Shown one piece after another: positions 7,378 to 13,925 of a stretch of 13,925 nucleotides of DNA. The translations under genes and the position numbers were made by a program. Source of the DNA: Gammaproteobacteria bacterium. Its GTDB lineage: Bacteria > Pseudomonadota > Gammaproteobacteria > Pseudomonadales > Halomonadaceae. Location of the stretch: the NCBI GenBank assembly GCA_023485185.1, contig JAMCZP010000353.1, forward strand, positions 1 to 13,925. Reading direction: 5' to 3'. A model generated the notes under the pieces. It ran no database searches. It had not been told where the DNA came from and saw nothing but the letters and a program-made list of their open reading frames with translations. Each line of letters starts with the position of its first letter. Positions within the stretch are counted from its first letter, which is position 1.

Positions 7378-7421
7378 TAGAATCCCCCGCCCTGTTGCCG
7401 CCGGTGCTTTCCCCGGCGGCA
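7378..7421 (+). promoter_or_regulatory. Possible rapA promoter -10 and leader hairpin
   Basis: A TAGAAT hexamer (7378-7383) matches five of six bases of the sigma-70 -10 box, but the -35 spot (7355-7360) is poor. Directly downstream, TGCCGCCGG (7396-7404) and CCGGCGGCA (7413-7421) form a perfect 9-bp stem with an 8-base loop, 33 bases before the rapA start. No T-run follows, so it is a leader structure of rapA, or a weak end of the preceding gene. Confidence 0.35.
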
Positions 7422-7454
7422 GTCGACCCGTTTTGCAGACTCCTCCGAGGCATC

Positions 7455-10400
7455 ATGAGCGATTTTTCTCCCGGCCAGCGCTGGATTAGTGACGGCGAAG
7501 CTGAGCTTGGGCTCGGCACCGTGCTTAACTGCGACGCCCGTAGCGTTACCATTTTGTTCAGTGCCAGTCAGGAAACCCGTACTTACAATACCCGCCAAGC
7601 CCCGCTCACCCGTGTCATGTTCGGCAGCGGTGACCGCGTGCTTTCCGCCGACGGCTGGCAGATGATCGTCGACGACAGCAAAGAGTCCCGCGGCTTGATC
7701 ACCTATATCGGTGAAGACAGCGAGGGTAATCTGCGCGAACTGCCAGAAGCCAAGCTTGCAGACACCATGCAGTTTGACCAGGCTCGTGACCGCCTGCTGA
7801 CAGGACAGGTAGACCGCAATGATTGGTTTGACCTACGTTTTCGTACCCTGCACCACTATCAGCGTATTGAGCAGCACAGTGCACTGGGCTTCTCTGGCCC
7901 GCGCATCGATTTAATTCCGCACCAGCTCTATATTGCCGATGAAGTCGCCAACCGCCATGCCCCACGGGTACTGCTAGCAGACGAAGTAGGCCTTGGCAAA
8001 ACCATTGAAGCGGGTCTGATTCTTCATCGCCTGCTGCTCAATGGGCGCGTTGAGCGCGCGCTGATTTTGGTACCCGACAGCCTCACTCACCAGTGGCTGG
8101 TGGAATTACTGCGGCGCTTCTCGCTCAACGTCTCTCTATTAGATGAGACGCAAAGCCAAGCCCACGGCAGCGCCAATCCCTTCGAAAGCGCTCAGTTGGT
8201 ACTGGCCAGCCAAGGCTGGCTATTTGCTAACCCGCATCGTCAAGAGCAGGCGCTGGCCAGCCAGTTCGATGTGCTGATTGTTGATGAAGCGCACCACCTC
8301 GACTGGAGTGAGGACGGCAGTGGCCCTGGCTATCAGTGCGTTGAGCAGCTCTCTGCGGCAATACCCGGCCTGTTGCTACTCACCGCCACCCCTGAGCAGA
8401 TGGGTATTAAGAGCCACTTTGCCCGGCTAAGATTGCTAGATGGAGAGCGCTACCACGACCTGGAGCGCTTCAAAGCTGAAGAAAGCCACTATACAGACGT
8501 CGCTCGCGCTATTGATGCGTTAGACGCTCTGCCGGGCGATCCTGCTGCCAGCGCTCACGTTTCCAATGTAGCTGATGACCGGGACAGTAAAGCGTTGCTG
8601 GCCACCCTGTGCAATGATGAAGCGAGTAAAGAGCAGCAAGACACTGCTCGCGCCCAGCTTAGCGAAGCACTGCTGGATCGCCACGGCACTGGCCGTGTGA
8701 TGTTCCGCAACAGCCGCCGTCACGTCGGGGGCTTCCCTGAGCGGCGCTTAAACATAGCCCCGCTTGCGCTGCCTTCGGCGTATCGCCGCGTAATGCGCCG
8801 CCTGGAGCGGGACGAAGACTACCTTGATGAGCTGTTGATCGAGACCGGTATGGATCACCCTGATGTGCTGATCTATCCCGATGCAGTGTATCGCGAGCTC
8901 ACCGATGACCCGCTCAACACAGAAGCCTGGTGGCATATTGACCCACGAGTTAACTGGCTACTTGAAAAGCTGAGCGATGACAGTGACAGCGGCTTTGCCA
9001 ACGATAAAGTGCTGGTGATTGCCCACCATCGGGCCACCGCCGAAGGCCTTGCCGAAGGGCTGCGGGTGCTCGGCGGCTATCATGCGCCGGTATTCCACGA
9101 AGGCCTTTCTCTGGTAGAGCGTGATCGTGCAGCGGCCGCCTTTGCCGACGAAGAAGAGGGCGCACAGGTACTGGTCTGCTCGGAGATTGGCTCTGAGGGG
9201 CGCAACTTCCAGTTTTGCCGTCACTTGGTCATGTTCGACATGCCCCAGCATCCTGACCAGTTGGAGCAGCGCATCGGCCGTTTGGATCGTATCGGCCAGC
9301 GCAATGCCATTGAGCTACATATTCCGACCTTTGAGGGCAGCCCTGGCGAACGCTTGCTGCGCTGGTATCACGAAGGCATGGACGCGTTCAGCGCCCCCCA
9401 TGGCGTCGGTAGTGATCTGTTTGAAGCCTTTGGTGACGCCTTGGCTGACGCCCTGCTGGATGACGAAACCCTTGAAGAGATTATTGCCGAAACGCGCACA
9501 CTGTTTAGCGCCAAACTGGCTGAACACGATGCCGGCCGCAACCGGCTGCTAGAACTCAACGCCTGTCGCCCAGTGCGCGCCCAGCAGGTCATCGACGCTG
9601 TGCGTGAGCTGGACGACGACGCCGCGCTACCGCGTTACCTTGAACGGGCATTAGATATTTTCGGGGTAGATAGCCAGGAGATTGGCAAAGGGCTTATGCA
9701 CCTCAAGCCCAGCCAGCATATGCTTGATGGTTTGCCTGGCTTGGTCAAAGGCGAAGAGGGCTTTACCGCCACCCTGAGCCGTTCCCAAGCCCTGGCGCGA
9801 GACGATATCCAGCGACTCTCCTGGGAACACCCGCTGCTGCGTGAAATGATGGGCCGCGTGCTGGATGGCACCATGGGCAATTCGGCGCTTGCTCTGCTGC
9901 GCCACGATGCCATTCCAGGCGGTAGATTGATGGCCGAGCTGATCTTCCGCACCCACTGCCCGGCGCCCAAAAAGCTGCACTTAAACCGCTTCTTGCCGCC
10001 CACCGCCGTGCGTGTGTTACTGGATGAGTCAGGGGCTAACCTGACCAGCAAAATCTCCTTCACAGGCCTGGGTAAGAACCTGCAGAAGGTCAATAAATCG
10101 CTGGCGCGGGATTTGATTAAAAGCCGCCACGATCAGTTGCGCGAGCTACTCACCCAGGGCGAAGGCGAGGCCGAGTGTCAGCTACCCAGCATTGTCGAAA
10201 ACGCCGAGGCGCGCATGCGCAGTCAGTTGGACGCAGAGCTTGCCCGCCTGACCGCGCTAGCCGAGCACAACCCGGCGGTGCGCAGCGCTGAAATCGATGC
10301 GCTAAAAAATGAGCGCCAAGCACTTAGCGAGGCTATCGAACATACTCGCCTGCGGCTTGATTCGGTGCGCGTAATCATCACCGTCGACGCCGATCATTAA
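7455..10400 (+). CDS. rapA: RNA polymerase-associated ATPase RapA (Swi2/Snf2 type)
   Basis: RapA binds RNA polymerase and uses ATP to recycle stalled enzyme after transcription. From the ATG at 7455 (GAGG four bases upstream) the product is 981 aa, close to the 968 aa of E. coli RapA. The N-terminus FSPGQRWISDGEAELGLGTV matches the E. coli protein almost residue for residue, and includes the Tudor-like domains that touch the polymerase. Motor motifs are all present: Walker A DEVGLGKT (176-183), Walker B DEAH (277-280), LLTATPEQ, then in the second RecA lobe CSEIGSEGRNFQF and QRIGRLDRIGQ (605-615). The C-terminal part keeps APKKLHLNRFLPPTAVR. A longer frame from TTG at 7395 is not needed. The gene ends 10 bases before the convergent yfcH stop, with no room for separate terminators. 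No frameshift or missing motif seen. Confidence 0.98.
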   Translation: MSDFSPGQRWISDGEAELGLGTVLNCDARSVTILFSASQETRTYNTRQAPLTRVMFGSGDRVLSADGWQMIVDDSKESRGLITYIGEDSEGNLRELPEAKLADTMQFDQARDRLLTGQVDRNDWFDLRFRTLHHYQRIEQHSALGFSGPRIDLIPHQLYIADEVANRHAPRVLLADEVGLGKTIEAGLILHRLLLNGRVERALILVPDSLTHQWLVELLRRFSLNVSLLDETQSQAHGSANPFESAQLVLASQGWLFANPHRQEQALASQFDVLIVDEAHHLDWSEDGSGPGYQCVEQLSAAIPGLLLLTATPEQMGIKSHFARLRLLDGERYHDLERFKAEESHYTDVARAIDALDALPGDPAASAHVSNVADDRDSKALLATLCNDEASKEQQDTARAQLSEALLDRHGTGRVMFRNSRRHVGGFPERRLNIAPLALPSAYRRVMRRLERDEDYLDELLIETGMDHPDVLIYPDAVYRELTDDPLNTEAWWHIDPRVNWLLEKLSDDSDSGFANDKVLVIAHHRATAEGLAEGLRVLGGYHAPVFHEGLSLVERDRAAAAFADEEEGAQVLVCSEIGSEGRNFQFCRHLVMFDMPQHPDQLEQRIGRLDRIGQRNAIELHIPTFEGSPGERLLRWYHEGMDAFSAPHGVGSDLFEAFGDALADALLDDETLEEIIAETRTLFSAKLAEHDAGRNRLLELNACRPVRAQQVIDAVRELDDDAALPRYLERALDIFGVDSQEIGKGLMHLKPSQHMLDGLPGLVKGEEGFTATLSRSQALARDDIQRLSWEHPLLREMMGRVLDGTMGNSALALLRHDAIPGGRLMAELIFRTHCPAPKKLHLNRFLPPTAVRVLLDESGANLTSKISFTGLGKNLQKVNKSLARDLIKSRHDQLRELLTQGEGEAECQLPSIVENAEARMRSQLDAELARLTALAEHNPAVRSAEIDALKNERQALSEAIEHTRLRLDSVRVIITVDADH

Positions 10401-10410
10401 TCACGACTGC

Positions 10411-11313
10411 TTAAAGGATCGCCTCAAGCGCCTTGTCGAGGGTGGGGTACTTAAAGCTAAACCCTGCCGCTTCAAGGCGTGCAGGGCGCATATCCGCACC
10501 GGTGAGCAGTAGCCGCGACATTTCTCCGAAGCCTGCTTTTAATACAAAAGCGGGCACAGGGAAAATAGCGGGTCGATTGAGCTGCTTAGCCAAGGTTTTG
10601 GTAAACGTGGCATTGGTGACCGGGTGCGGTGCGCTGCCATTAAAGGCGCCGCTCAAGCTCTCTTCATTGATAAGAAACAGGATCGCCGCGACAAGATCGT
10701 CGCGGTGAACCCACGGCATAAACTGTTCGCCACTGCCAAAACGTCCGCCTAAACCCAGCTTAAACGGTGGCAACATCTTCTGCAGGCTGCCGCCGCCCGC
10801 TGCTAATACTAACCCGGTACGTAAAATCGCTAAACGCACCCCCAGAGCCTCTACCGGTTTGGCGGCTGCCTCCCACTGTTTGCACAACCGATGCGCGAAC
10901 TCATCGTTGGGCATAGTCTCTTCGCTCACCACGCGCTTACCCTGATCACCGTAATAGCCCATCGCCGAACCCGACACCATGACCTTCGGCAGCGGCTGGC
11001 CGTTCTGCTTGAGCTGTTCACACAGTGCTACCAGCTGTTGCGTGGCCGCCACTCGCGAGTTAATCAGCCTGGCTTTTTGCTCATCGCTCCAGCGCTTGGC
11101 AGCAATCGGTTCACCTGCCAGGTTAATTAGCGCATCCGGCGGTGAATCAATAAAAGCCTGGGCGCTCTCACGAATATCGCAGCCGTTTGGCAGACTTTCT
11201 CGCACTTTATAAGGAGTGCGGGATACGACCTGCACCTCGTGGCCCTGTTCCTTCAACTGTCGGCATAGCCGCTGGCCGACAAAACCACTGCCGCCGGTCA
11301 CTAATACGCGCAT
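10411..11313 (-). CDS. yfcH: YfcH-like NAD(P)-dependent epimerase (TIGR01777, atypical SDR)
   Basis: Extended-SDR-like protein of 300 aa. The substrate of this family is not established, and older 'cell division inhibitor' labels are not well supported. It has the N-terminal dinucleotide motif GGSGFVG (7-13), then NLAGEPI, the catalytic-region motif SGSAMGYYGDQG with the Tyr of the SDR active site, RTGLVL, PWVHRDD, and GAFNGSAPHPVTN. All are hallmarks of TIGR01777. AGGAG lies seven to eight bases before the ATG at 11313. The gene is divergent from the FAD oxidoreductase across 165 bases that carry 11-bp-phased repeats, so it may share regulation with the light-response cluster. It is convergent with rapA. 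Confidence 0.93.
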   Translation of the reverse strand: MRVLVTGGSGFVGQRLCRQLKEQGHEVQVVSRTPYKVRESLPNGCDIRESAQAFIDSPPDALINLAGEPIAAKRWSDEQKARLINSRVAATQQLVALCEQLKQNGQPLPKVMVSGSAMGYYGDQGKRVVSEETMPNDEFAHRLCKQWEAAAKPVEALGVRLAILRTGLVLAAGGGSLQKMLPPFKLGLGGRFGSGEQFMPWVHRDDLVAAILFLINEESLSGAFNGSAPHPVTNATFTKTLAKQLNRPAIFPVPAFVLKAGFGEMSRLLLTGADMRPARLEAAGFSFKYPTLDKALEAIL

Positions 11314-11399
11314 GGTGTCACTCCTGTTAATACCGTTTATGGAGCCGCCTTGGGTTATTCACCAACAAGCCGGAAAAACCGGCAAAGCAATAGACATAC

Positions 11400-11438
11400 T
11401 GTACTAAACCTATACACAATTGATACAATACAAGTATA
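11400..11438. promoter_or_regulatory. Candidate operator: 11-bp-phased repeats between yfcH and the FAD oxidoreductase
   Basis: TGTACT (11400), TATACA (11411) and GATACA (11422) recur at an exact 11-bp period, followed by the inverse-like AGTATA at 11433. An extra ATACA lies at 11428. Three head-to-tail sites at 11 bp is the layout described for CarH-type MerR proteins, and a MerR gene of that type lies 1.35 kb downstream. The array overlaps the -35 box proposed for the oxidoreductase. The region also has a small GCCGG-AAAAA-CCGGC hairpin near 11369-11383. Confidence 0.5.
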
Positions 11439-11449
11439 TCTGGGTTAAT
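11420..11449 (+). promoter_or_regulatory. Possible sigma-70 promoter of the FAD oxidoreductase gene
   Basis: TTGATA (11420-11425, five of six bases of the consensus -35) and GTTAAT (11444-11449, four of six) are 18 bases apart, about 30 bases before the ATG. The -35 lies inside the third phased repeat, which would fit repression by a protein bound there. Confidence 0.35.
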
Positions 11450-11478
11450 TTAATCCCTTTTAAGCGCCTCAAGGAATC

Positions 11479-12540
11479 ATGTTGACACCGAGCAAGCTAC
11501 CGATATTTTCTACTAATCACTCTGTTGCCATTATAGGAGCAGGCATAGCCGGGCTTGCTTGCGGCCAATCGCTGGCAAATAGCGGTGTAGAAGTCACTCT
11601 TTTTGATAAAGCGCGAGGTCCAGGCGGGCGAATGTCGAGCAAACGCAGGCCTAGCGCAACGCTTGATCTCGGTGCCCAAGCATTTAGCGTGCGCAATGGC
11701 GACTTTCAATCCGCCGTGGATAAATGGTTATCCGTTGGCTGCATCGCCCGCTGGCCAACCAGTACTTATCAGGCTAGTTCAAGTGGCTGGCACACGCATA
11801 ACGATGACCAACGCCGCTACACCGGTGTGCCACGAATGAGCGCTTTAACGCGTCATTTATCAGATACGCTGACCGCTCTACCCAACGTCACGCTAATGAC
11901 CAACATGCCTATCACCTCTCTCAAGCCAACCGCTACAGGCTGGGTCTTGTTAGCGAGGGATGATACTGCCTATGGCCCTTTTGATCAGGTCGTTATTAGC
12001 GCGCCGCCGCCCCAAGCCCAGCGCTTAGTCGCCCCATGGGATACCGCGCTTGCCGCAGCGTGTGAAAAGCGCAAACAGCGGGCATGCTGGGCAGCGTGGG
12101 CCATTTTTGAGGCGCCGCTTCCCGCCATACCCGGTGTTACCTCAGACTGGCAGATGGCACGGGTAGCGCACCCAGCGCTGAATATTGTTTCCCGCAATCA
12201 AACGAAACCAGGGCGCGCGGAACAGCCTGAAAGCGTTAGCCTGCTAGCGCAGCTCGATTGGAGCGAAGCGCATATAGAGCAGAGCGCCGATACGATTGCA
12301 GAGCAACTGTTAGCCGCACTTAAAAGTCTCTTTCCCGCATCGGTAGCATTACCTAACCTAATTGAAATGGGTGCCCATCGCTGGCGCTATGCCCAGCCTG
12401 CTAACATTTATAAAGACACATTCTTGTACAGTGAGAGCGGCTTGGCTCTATGCGGCGACAGCTTTCGCGAAGGTCGTGTTGAAGATGCCTGGCTATCGGG
12501 TCACCGCCTGGGAGAAGCGCTAATAGGGCGGTCGGTTTAA
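11479..12540 (+). CDS. FAD/NAD(P)-dependent amine oxidase-like oxidoreductase (renalase-like)
   Basis: A 353-aa flavoprotein. The FAD-binding Rossmann motif GAGIAG is at 20-25, followed by the acidic strand end VTLFDKARGPGGRMSS (39-54), where GGRM contacts the flavin in this family, and LDLGAQAFS (62-70). The C-terminal FAD clamp is GLALCGDSFREGRVEDAWLSG, about 322-342. The pattern matches bacterial renalase-like and amine-oxidase-like proteins of about 330 aa. The substrate cannot be read from the sequence. AGGA precedes the ATG by five bases. It lies divergent to yfcH and upstream of merR in the same direction. Similar FAD proteins sit beside LitR and photolyase genes in Pseudomonas, which suggests a role in the light or oxidative response (inference). 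Confidence 0.88.
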   Translation: MLTPSKLPIFSTNHSVAIIGAGIAGLACGQSLANSGVEVTLFDKARGPGGRMSSKRRPSATLDLGAQAFSVRNGDFQSAVDKWLSVGCIARWPTSTYQASSSGWHTHNDDQRRYTGVPRMSALTRHLSDTLTALPNVTLMTNMPITSLKPTATGWVLLARDDTAYGPFDQVVISAPPPQAQRLVAPWDTALAAACEKRKQRACWAAWAIFEAPLPAIPGVTSDWQMARVAHPALNIVSRNQTKPGRAEQPESVSLLAQLDWSEAHIEQSADTIAEQLLAALKSLFPASVALPNLIEMGAHRWRYAQPANIYKDTFLYSESGLALCGDSFREGRVEDAWLSGHRLGEALIGRSV

Positions 12541-12582
12541 TTGCATATCAATTTTATAGCGTAAGAAGGATTCTTATAAAGG

Positions 12583-12621
12583 TTGTACCGAGTAGCGACA
12601 AGTTGTACAAATGGGCATACA
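12583..12621 (+). promoter_or_regulatory. Candidate merR operator/promoter: repeated TTGTAC sites
   Basis: TTGTAC occurs at 12583-12588 and 12603-12608, 20 bp apart (about two helical turns). The second sits in the perfect palindrome TTGTACAA, and CATACA follows at 12616. The first TTGTAC and TACAAA (12606-12611) are 17 bases apart and could be a weak -35/-10 pair, so the operator would overlap the promoter. The hexamers resemble those upstream of the oxidoreductase, suggesting autoregulation by the downstream MerR protein. Confidence 0.42.
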
Positions 12622-12685
12622 GTATCATGCTAATGTTTGGCTCTTTATCAGGCAATTTCACATGGAACATGCATTATTTTCGTCG

Positions 12686-12757
12686 CAGCGGACGCTGAGG
12701 GACACCGGCAGCGCCGCGCTGCCAACGACAACACTGTTGTTAATAAGACTTTTTTTT
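12686..12757 (+). other. Structured leader of the merR gene
   Basis: The leader holds CAGC-GGAC-GCTG (12686-12697), a stronger GGCAGCG-CCG-CGCTGCC hairpin (12707-12723), a 13-bp palindrome ACAACA-C-TGTTGT (12728-12740) and a run of eight T residues (12750-12757). The CAGCG/CGCTG arms of the two hairpins are interchangeable, so alternative folding is possible. The T-run is too far from a stem for a standard terminator. No credible gene lies in the 12541-12792 gap. Confidence 0.4.
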
Positions 12758-12792
12758 ACTAAGACTACGTTAAACACGAGGTACTGGCGCCC

Positions 12793-13713
12793 ATGAGTCT
12801 CAAGGCGAGCCACCCGCCCGATACACCGCTCTACCCCATACGAGAAGTTTCTCGTCTGACGGGTGTGAACTCGGTCACTCTGCGCGCTTGGGAACGACGT
12901 TACGGGTTAATTCGCCCGCAGCGTACCCCTAAAGGCCATCGTCTTTATGCCCAAGACGATATTACGCGTATCGAACGTATCCTTCAGTGGCTCAATCGTG
13001 GTGTGCCGGTCAGTCAGGTCGTTGACTTGCTTGACCAGCCAGAAACGATTGAAACCCCCACTCCCAATGCGGGTGATTGGTTTAGCCAGCGCCAGCACCT
13101 GCAAACCACGATTGAAGCTTTAGATTTACCCAAGCTGGAGGCGTTTTATCATCAGAGCCTGGCGCTTTATCCATTAAGCGTTGCGATCAACGAACTCTGG
13201 CAGCCGGTTATTTTAAGTTTAGAAGCAAAGTGGGCCGTTCAAGCGGACTATTTAGTACGCCGTACCTTGGAGGCTTTTTTACGCAGCCAAGTTGGCATTC
13301 GCTTGCACTATGCCAACCAAACCACTCGTGGCCCCTTGATTCTGCTGAATGCCATGCCTGATGACCCAGGCCCTCTCTGGGTGCTGATGTCGGCACTGAT
13401 GGCCAGTGAGCAGGGTTATCGTGTACAGATGCTTGATTACTCGCTGCCGTTAGAGGATTTGCCCCAGGCCGTGGCTCGTCTGCACTCCTCCATGGTGCTG
13501 CTCTCCAGCGGCCAGCGGGAGAGCGATAGCTACATCCTGCACGCGCTGCCCAATGCCGCAGAGATGTTGAATGTGCCTATCGGTGTATGCGGTGAGGTGG
13601 CTCGCTTACGCGAAGCCGACCTGCGCAACAGCCCGGTGCATATGCTAGGCGATGATTTGCCTCAAGCAATTGCTCGTTTACGGCCCTTGCTGCGCGAATC
13701 CGGCGTGCTCTAA
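12793..13713 (+). CDS. MerR-family regulator, LitR/CarH-like but without B12-ligand residues
   Basis: A 306-aa transcription factor. Residues 14-75 form a MerR/MlrA-type winged helix (YPIREVSRLTGVNSVTLRAW, then RRYGLIRPQRTPKGHRLY). Residues about 95-175 match the helical bundle and 180-300 the Rossmann-like domain of CarH/LitR photoreceptors. In a hand alignment the CarH Glu-His pair (EEH motif) falls on Asp152-Tyr153, and the second His ligand (xERHELG) falls on Pro194, so adenosylcobalamin binding is unlikely. That matches the B12-independent LitR class known in Pseudomonas, which needs a partner photosensor. GAGG lies 11 bases before the ATG, a rather long spacing. It precedes phrB, with a terminator between, and follows candidate TTGTAC operators. 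It probably represses this cluster and itself; the signal is unknown. Confidence 0.87.
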   Translation: MSLKASHPPDTPLYPIREVSRLTGVNSVTLRAWERRYGLIRPQRTPKGHRLYAQDDITRIERILQWLNRGVPVSQVVDLLDQPETIETPTPNAGDWFSQRQHLQTTIEALDLPKLEAFYHQSLALYPLSVAINELWQPVILSLEAKWAVQADYLVRRTLEAFLRSQVGIRLHYANQTTRGPLILLNAMPDDPGPLWVLMSALMASEQGYRVQMLDYSLPLEDLPQAVARLHSSMVLLSSGQRESDSYILHALPNAAEMLNVPIGVCGEVARLREADLRNSPVHMLGDDLPQAIARLRPLLRESGVL

Positions 13714-13728
13714 TCAGCGCCTCTCATC

Positions 13729-13764
13729 ATGGCCGTTCGCCCTTCGGTGACCGGCCATTTTTTT
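13729..13764 (+). terminator. Strong intrinsic terminator between merR and phrB
   Basis: ATGGCCG (13729-13735) pairs with CGGCCAT (13752-13758). Inside it TCGCC (13737-13741) pairs with GGTGA (13746-13750), one G-T pair included, around a CTTC loop with a single 1x1 mismatch between the two stems. Seven T residues (13758-13764) follow. It begins 15 bases after the merR stop and ends 19 bases before the phrB ATG. Confidence 0.85.
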
Positions 13765-13783
13765 GTGCCGCAGGAGACCCTAT

Positions 13784-13925
13784 ATGACAGGAAAGCTTAT
13801 GAAACGGCAGTTGATTTGGCTGCGCAGCGACCTGCGTATTAATGATAACAGCGCCCTTGCCGCTGCTGCGGCCAAAGGCCCTGTAATAGCGGTATTTTTG
13901 CGCACTATTCCTCAGTGTCATGTTC
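13784..13925 (+). CDS. phrB: Deoxyribodipyrimidine photolyase, 3' end cut by window
   Basis: Blue-light enzyme that repairs cyclobutane pyrimidine dimers using FADH and an antenna pigment. Only the first 47 codons are present. The N-terminal photolyase signature is clear: LIWLRSDLRINDNSALAAAA, then GPVIAVFL, matching the alpha/beta antenna-binding domain. The ATG at 13784 has AGGAG seven bases upstream; a second in-frame ATG at 13799 has no better site. The gap back to the merR stop is 70 bases and is filled by the terminator, leaving only 19 bases of leader. A cryptochrome-like relative cannot be excluded from this fragment. Confidence 0.88.
   Translation, partial: MTGKLMKRQLIWLRSDLRINDNSALAAAAAKGPVIAVFLRTIPQCHV

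Noticed and set aside
9635..10093. 152-codon minus-strand frame inside rapA
   Set aside because: Fully antisense to conserved RapA sequence, Ser/Arg-rich product with no family resemblance.
12541..12792. B12 riboswitch upstream of the CarH-like gene
   Set aside because: No B12-box-like conserved sequence and the leader is too short for the full aptamer.
12611..12796. 61-codon plus-strand frame upstream of merR
   Set aside because: No ribosome site, low-complexity composition, contains the leader hairpins and overlaps the merR start.

Overview
The window reads as chromosomal DNA of a gammaproteobacterium, most likely a moderately halophilic member of the Halomonadaceae. The basis is a full-length RapA very close in motif layout to the enterobacterial protein, a strongly acidic periplasmic binding protein, moderately GC-rich coding DNA, and a MerR/photolyase/FAD-oxidoreductase cluster of the type found in Pseudomonas and relatives. 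The genus is an inference, not something the sequence proves.

Layout. (1) 1-908: 3' part of a branched-chain amino acid ABC permease (livM), ending in a GC hairpin. (2) 909-3284: an accessory-looking insert with a class II Fic AMPylase-type protein and a short cytoplasmic YdcF/DUF218 protein, both on the minus strand. The ydcF part is clearly more AT-rich than its surroundings. (3) 3285-4493 (minus): a periplasmic substrate-binding protein of the Leu/Ile/Val family, convergent with livM and probably part of the same transporter. (4) 4634-6410 (minus): a two-gene operon of a small two-helix membrane protein and an overlapping phospholipase D-type lipoprotein resembling cardiolipin synthase. 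(5) 6539-7342 (plus): a TlpA-like thioredoxin whose membrane part looks like the first half of Lgt. (6) 7455-10400 (plus): rapA. (7) 10411-13925: a probable light- or stress-response cluster, with yfcH (minus) divergent from an FAD/NAD(P) oxidoreductase (plus), then a MerR regulator and the start of a photolyase gene (phrB).

The most interesting part is the right end. The MerR protein has the fold outline of CarH/LitR photoreceptor regulators, but residues at the B12-ligand positions are replaced, as in B12-independent LitR proteins. TGTAC/ATACA motifs occur in both candidate promoter regions of the cluster. Upstream of the oxidoreductase they repeat with an exact 11-bp period, which is the spacing known for CarH-type operators. 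Between merR and phrB lies a strong intrinsic terminator that leaves no room for a separate phrB promoter, so phrB must depend on read-through or control of that terminator. No tRNA, rRNA, CRISPR array or complete mobile element was seen.
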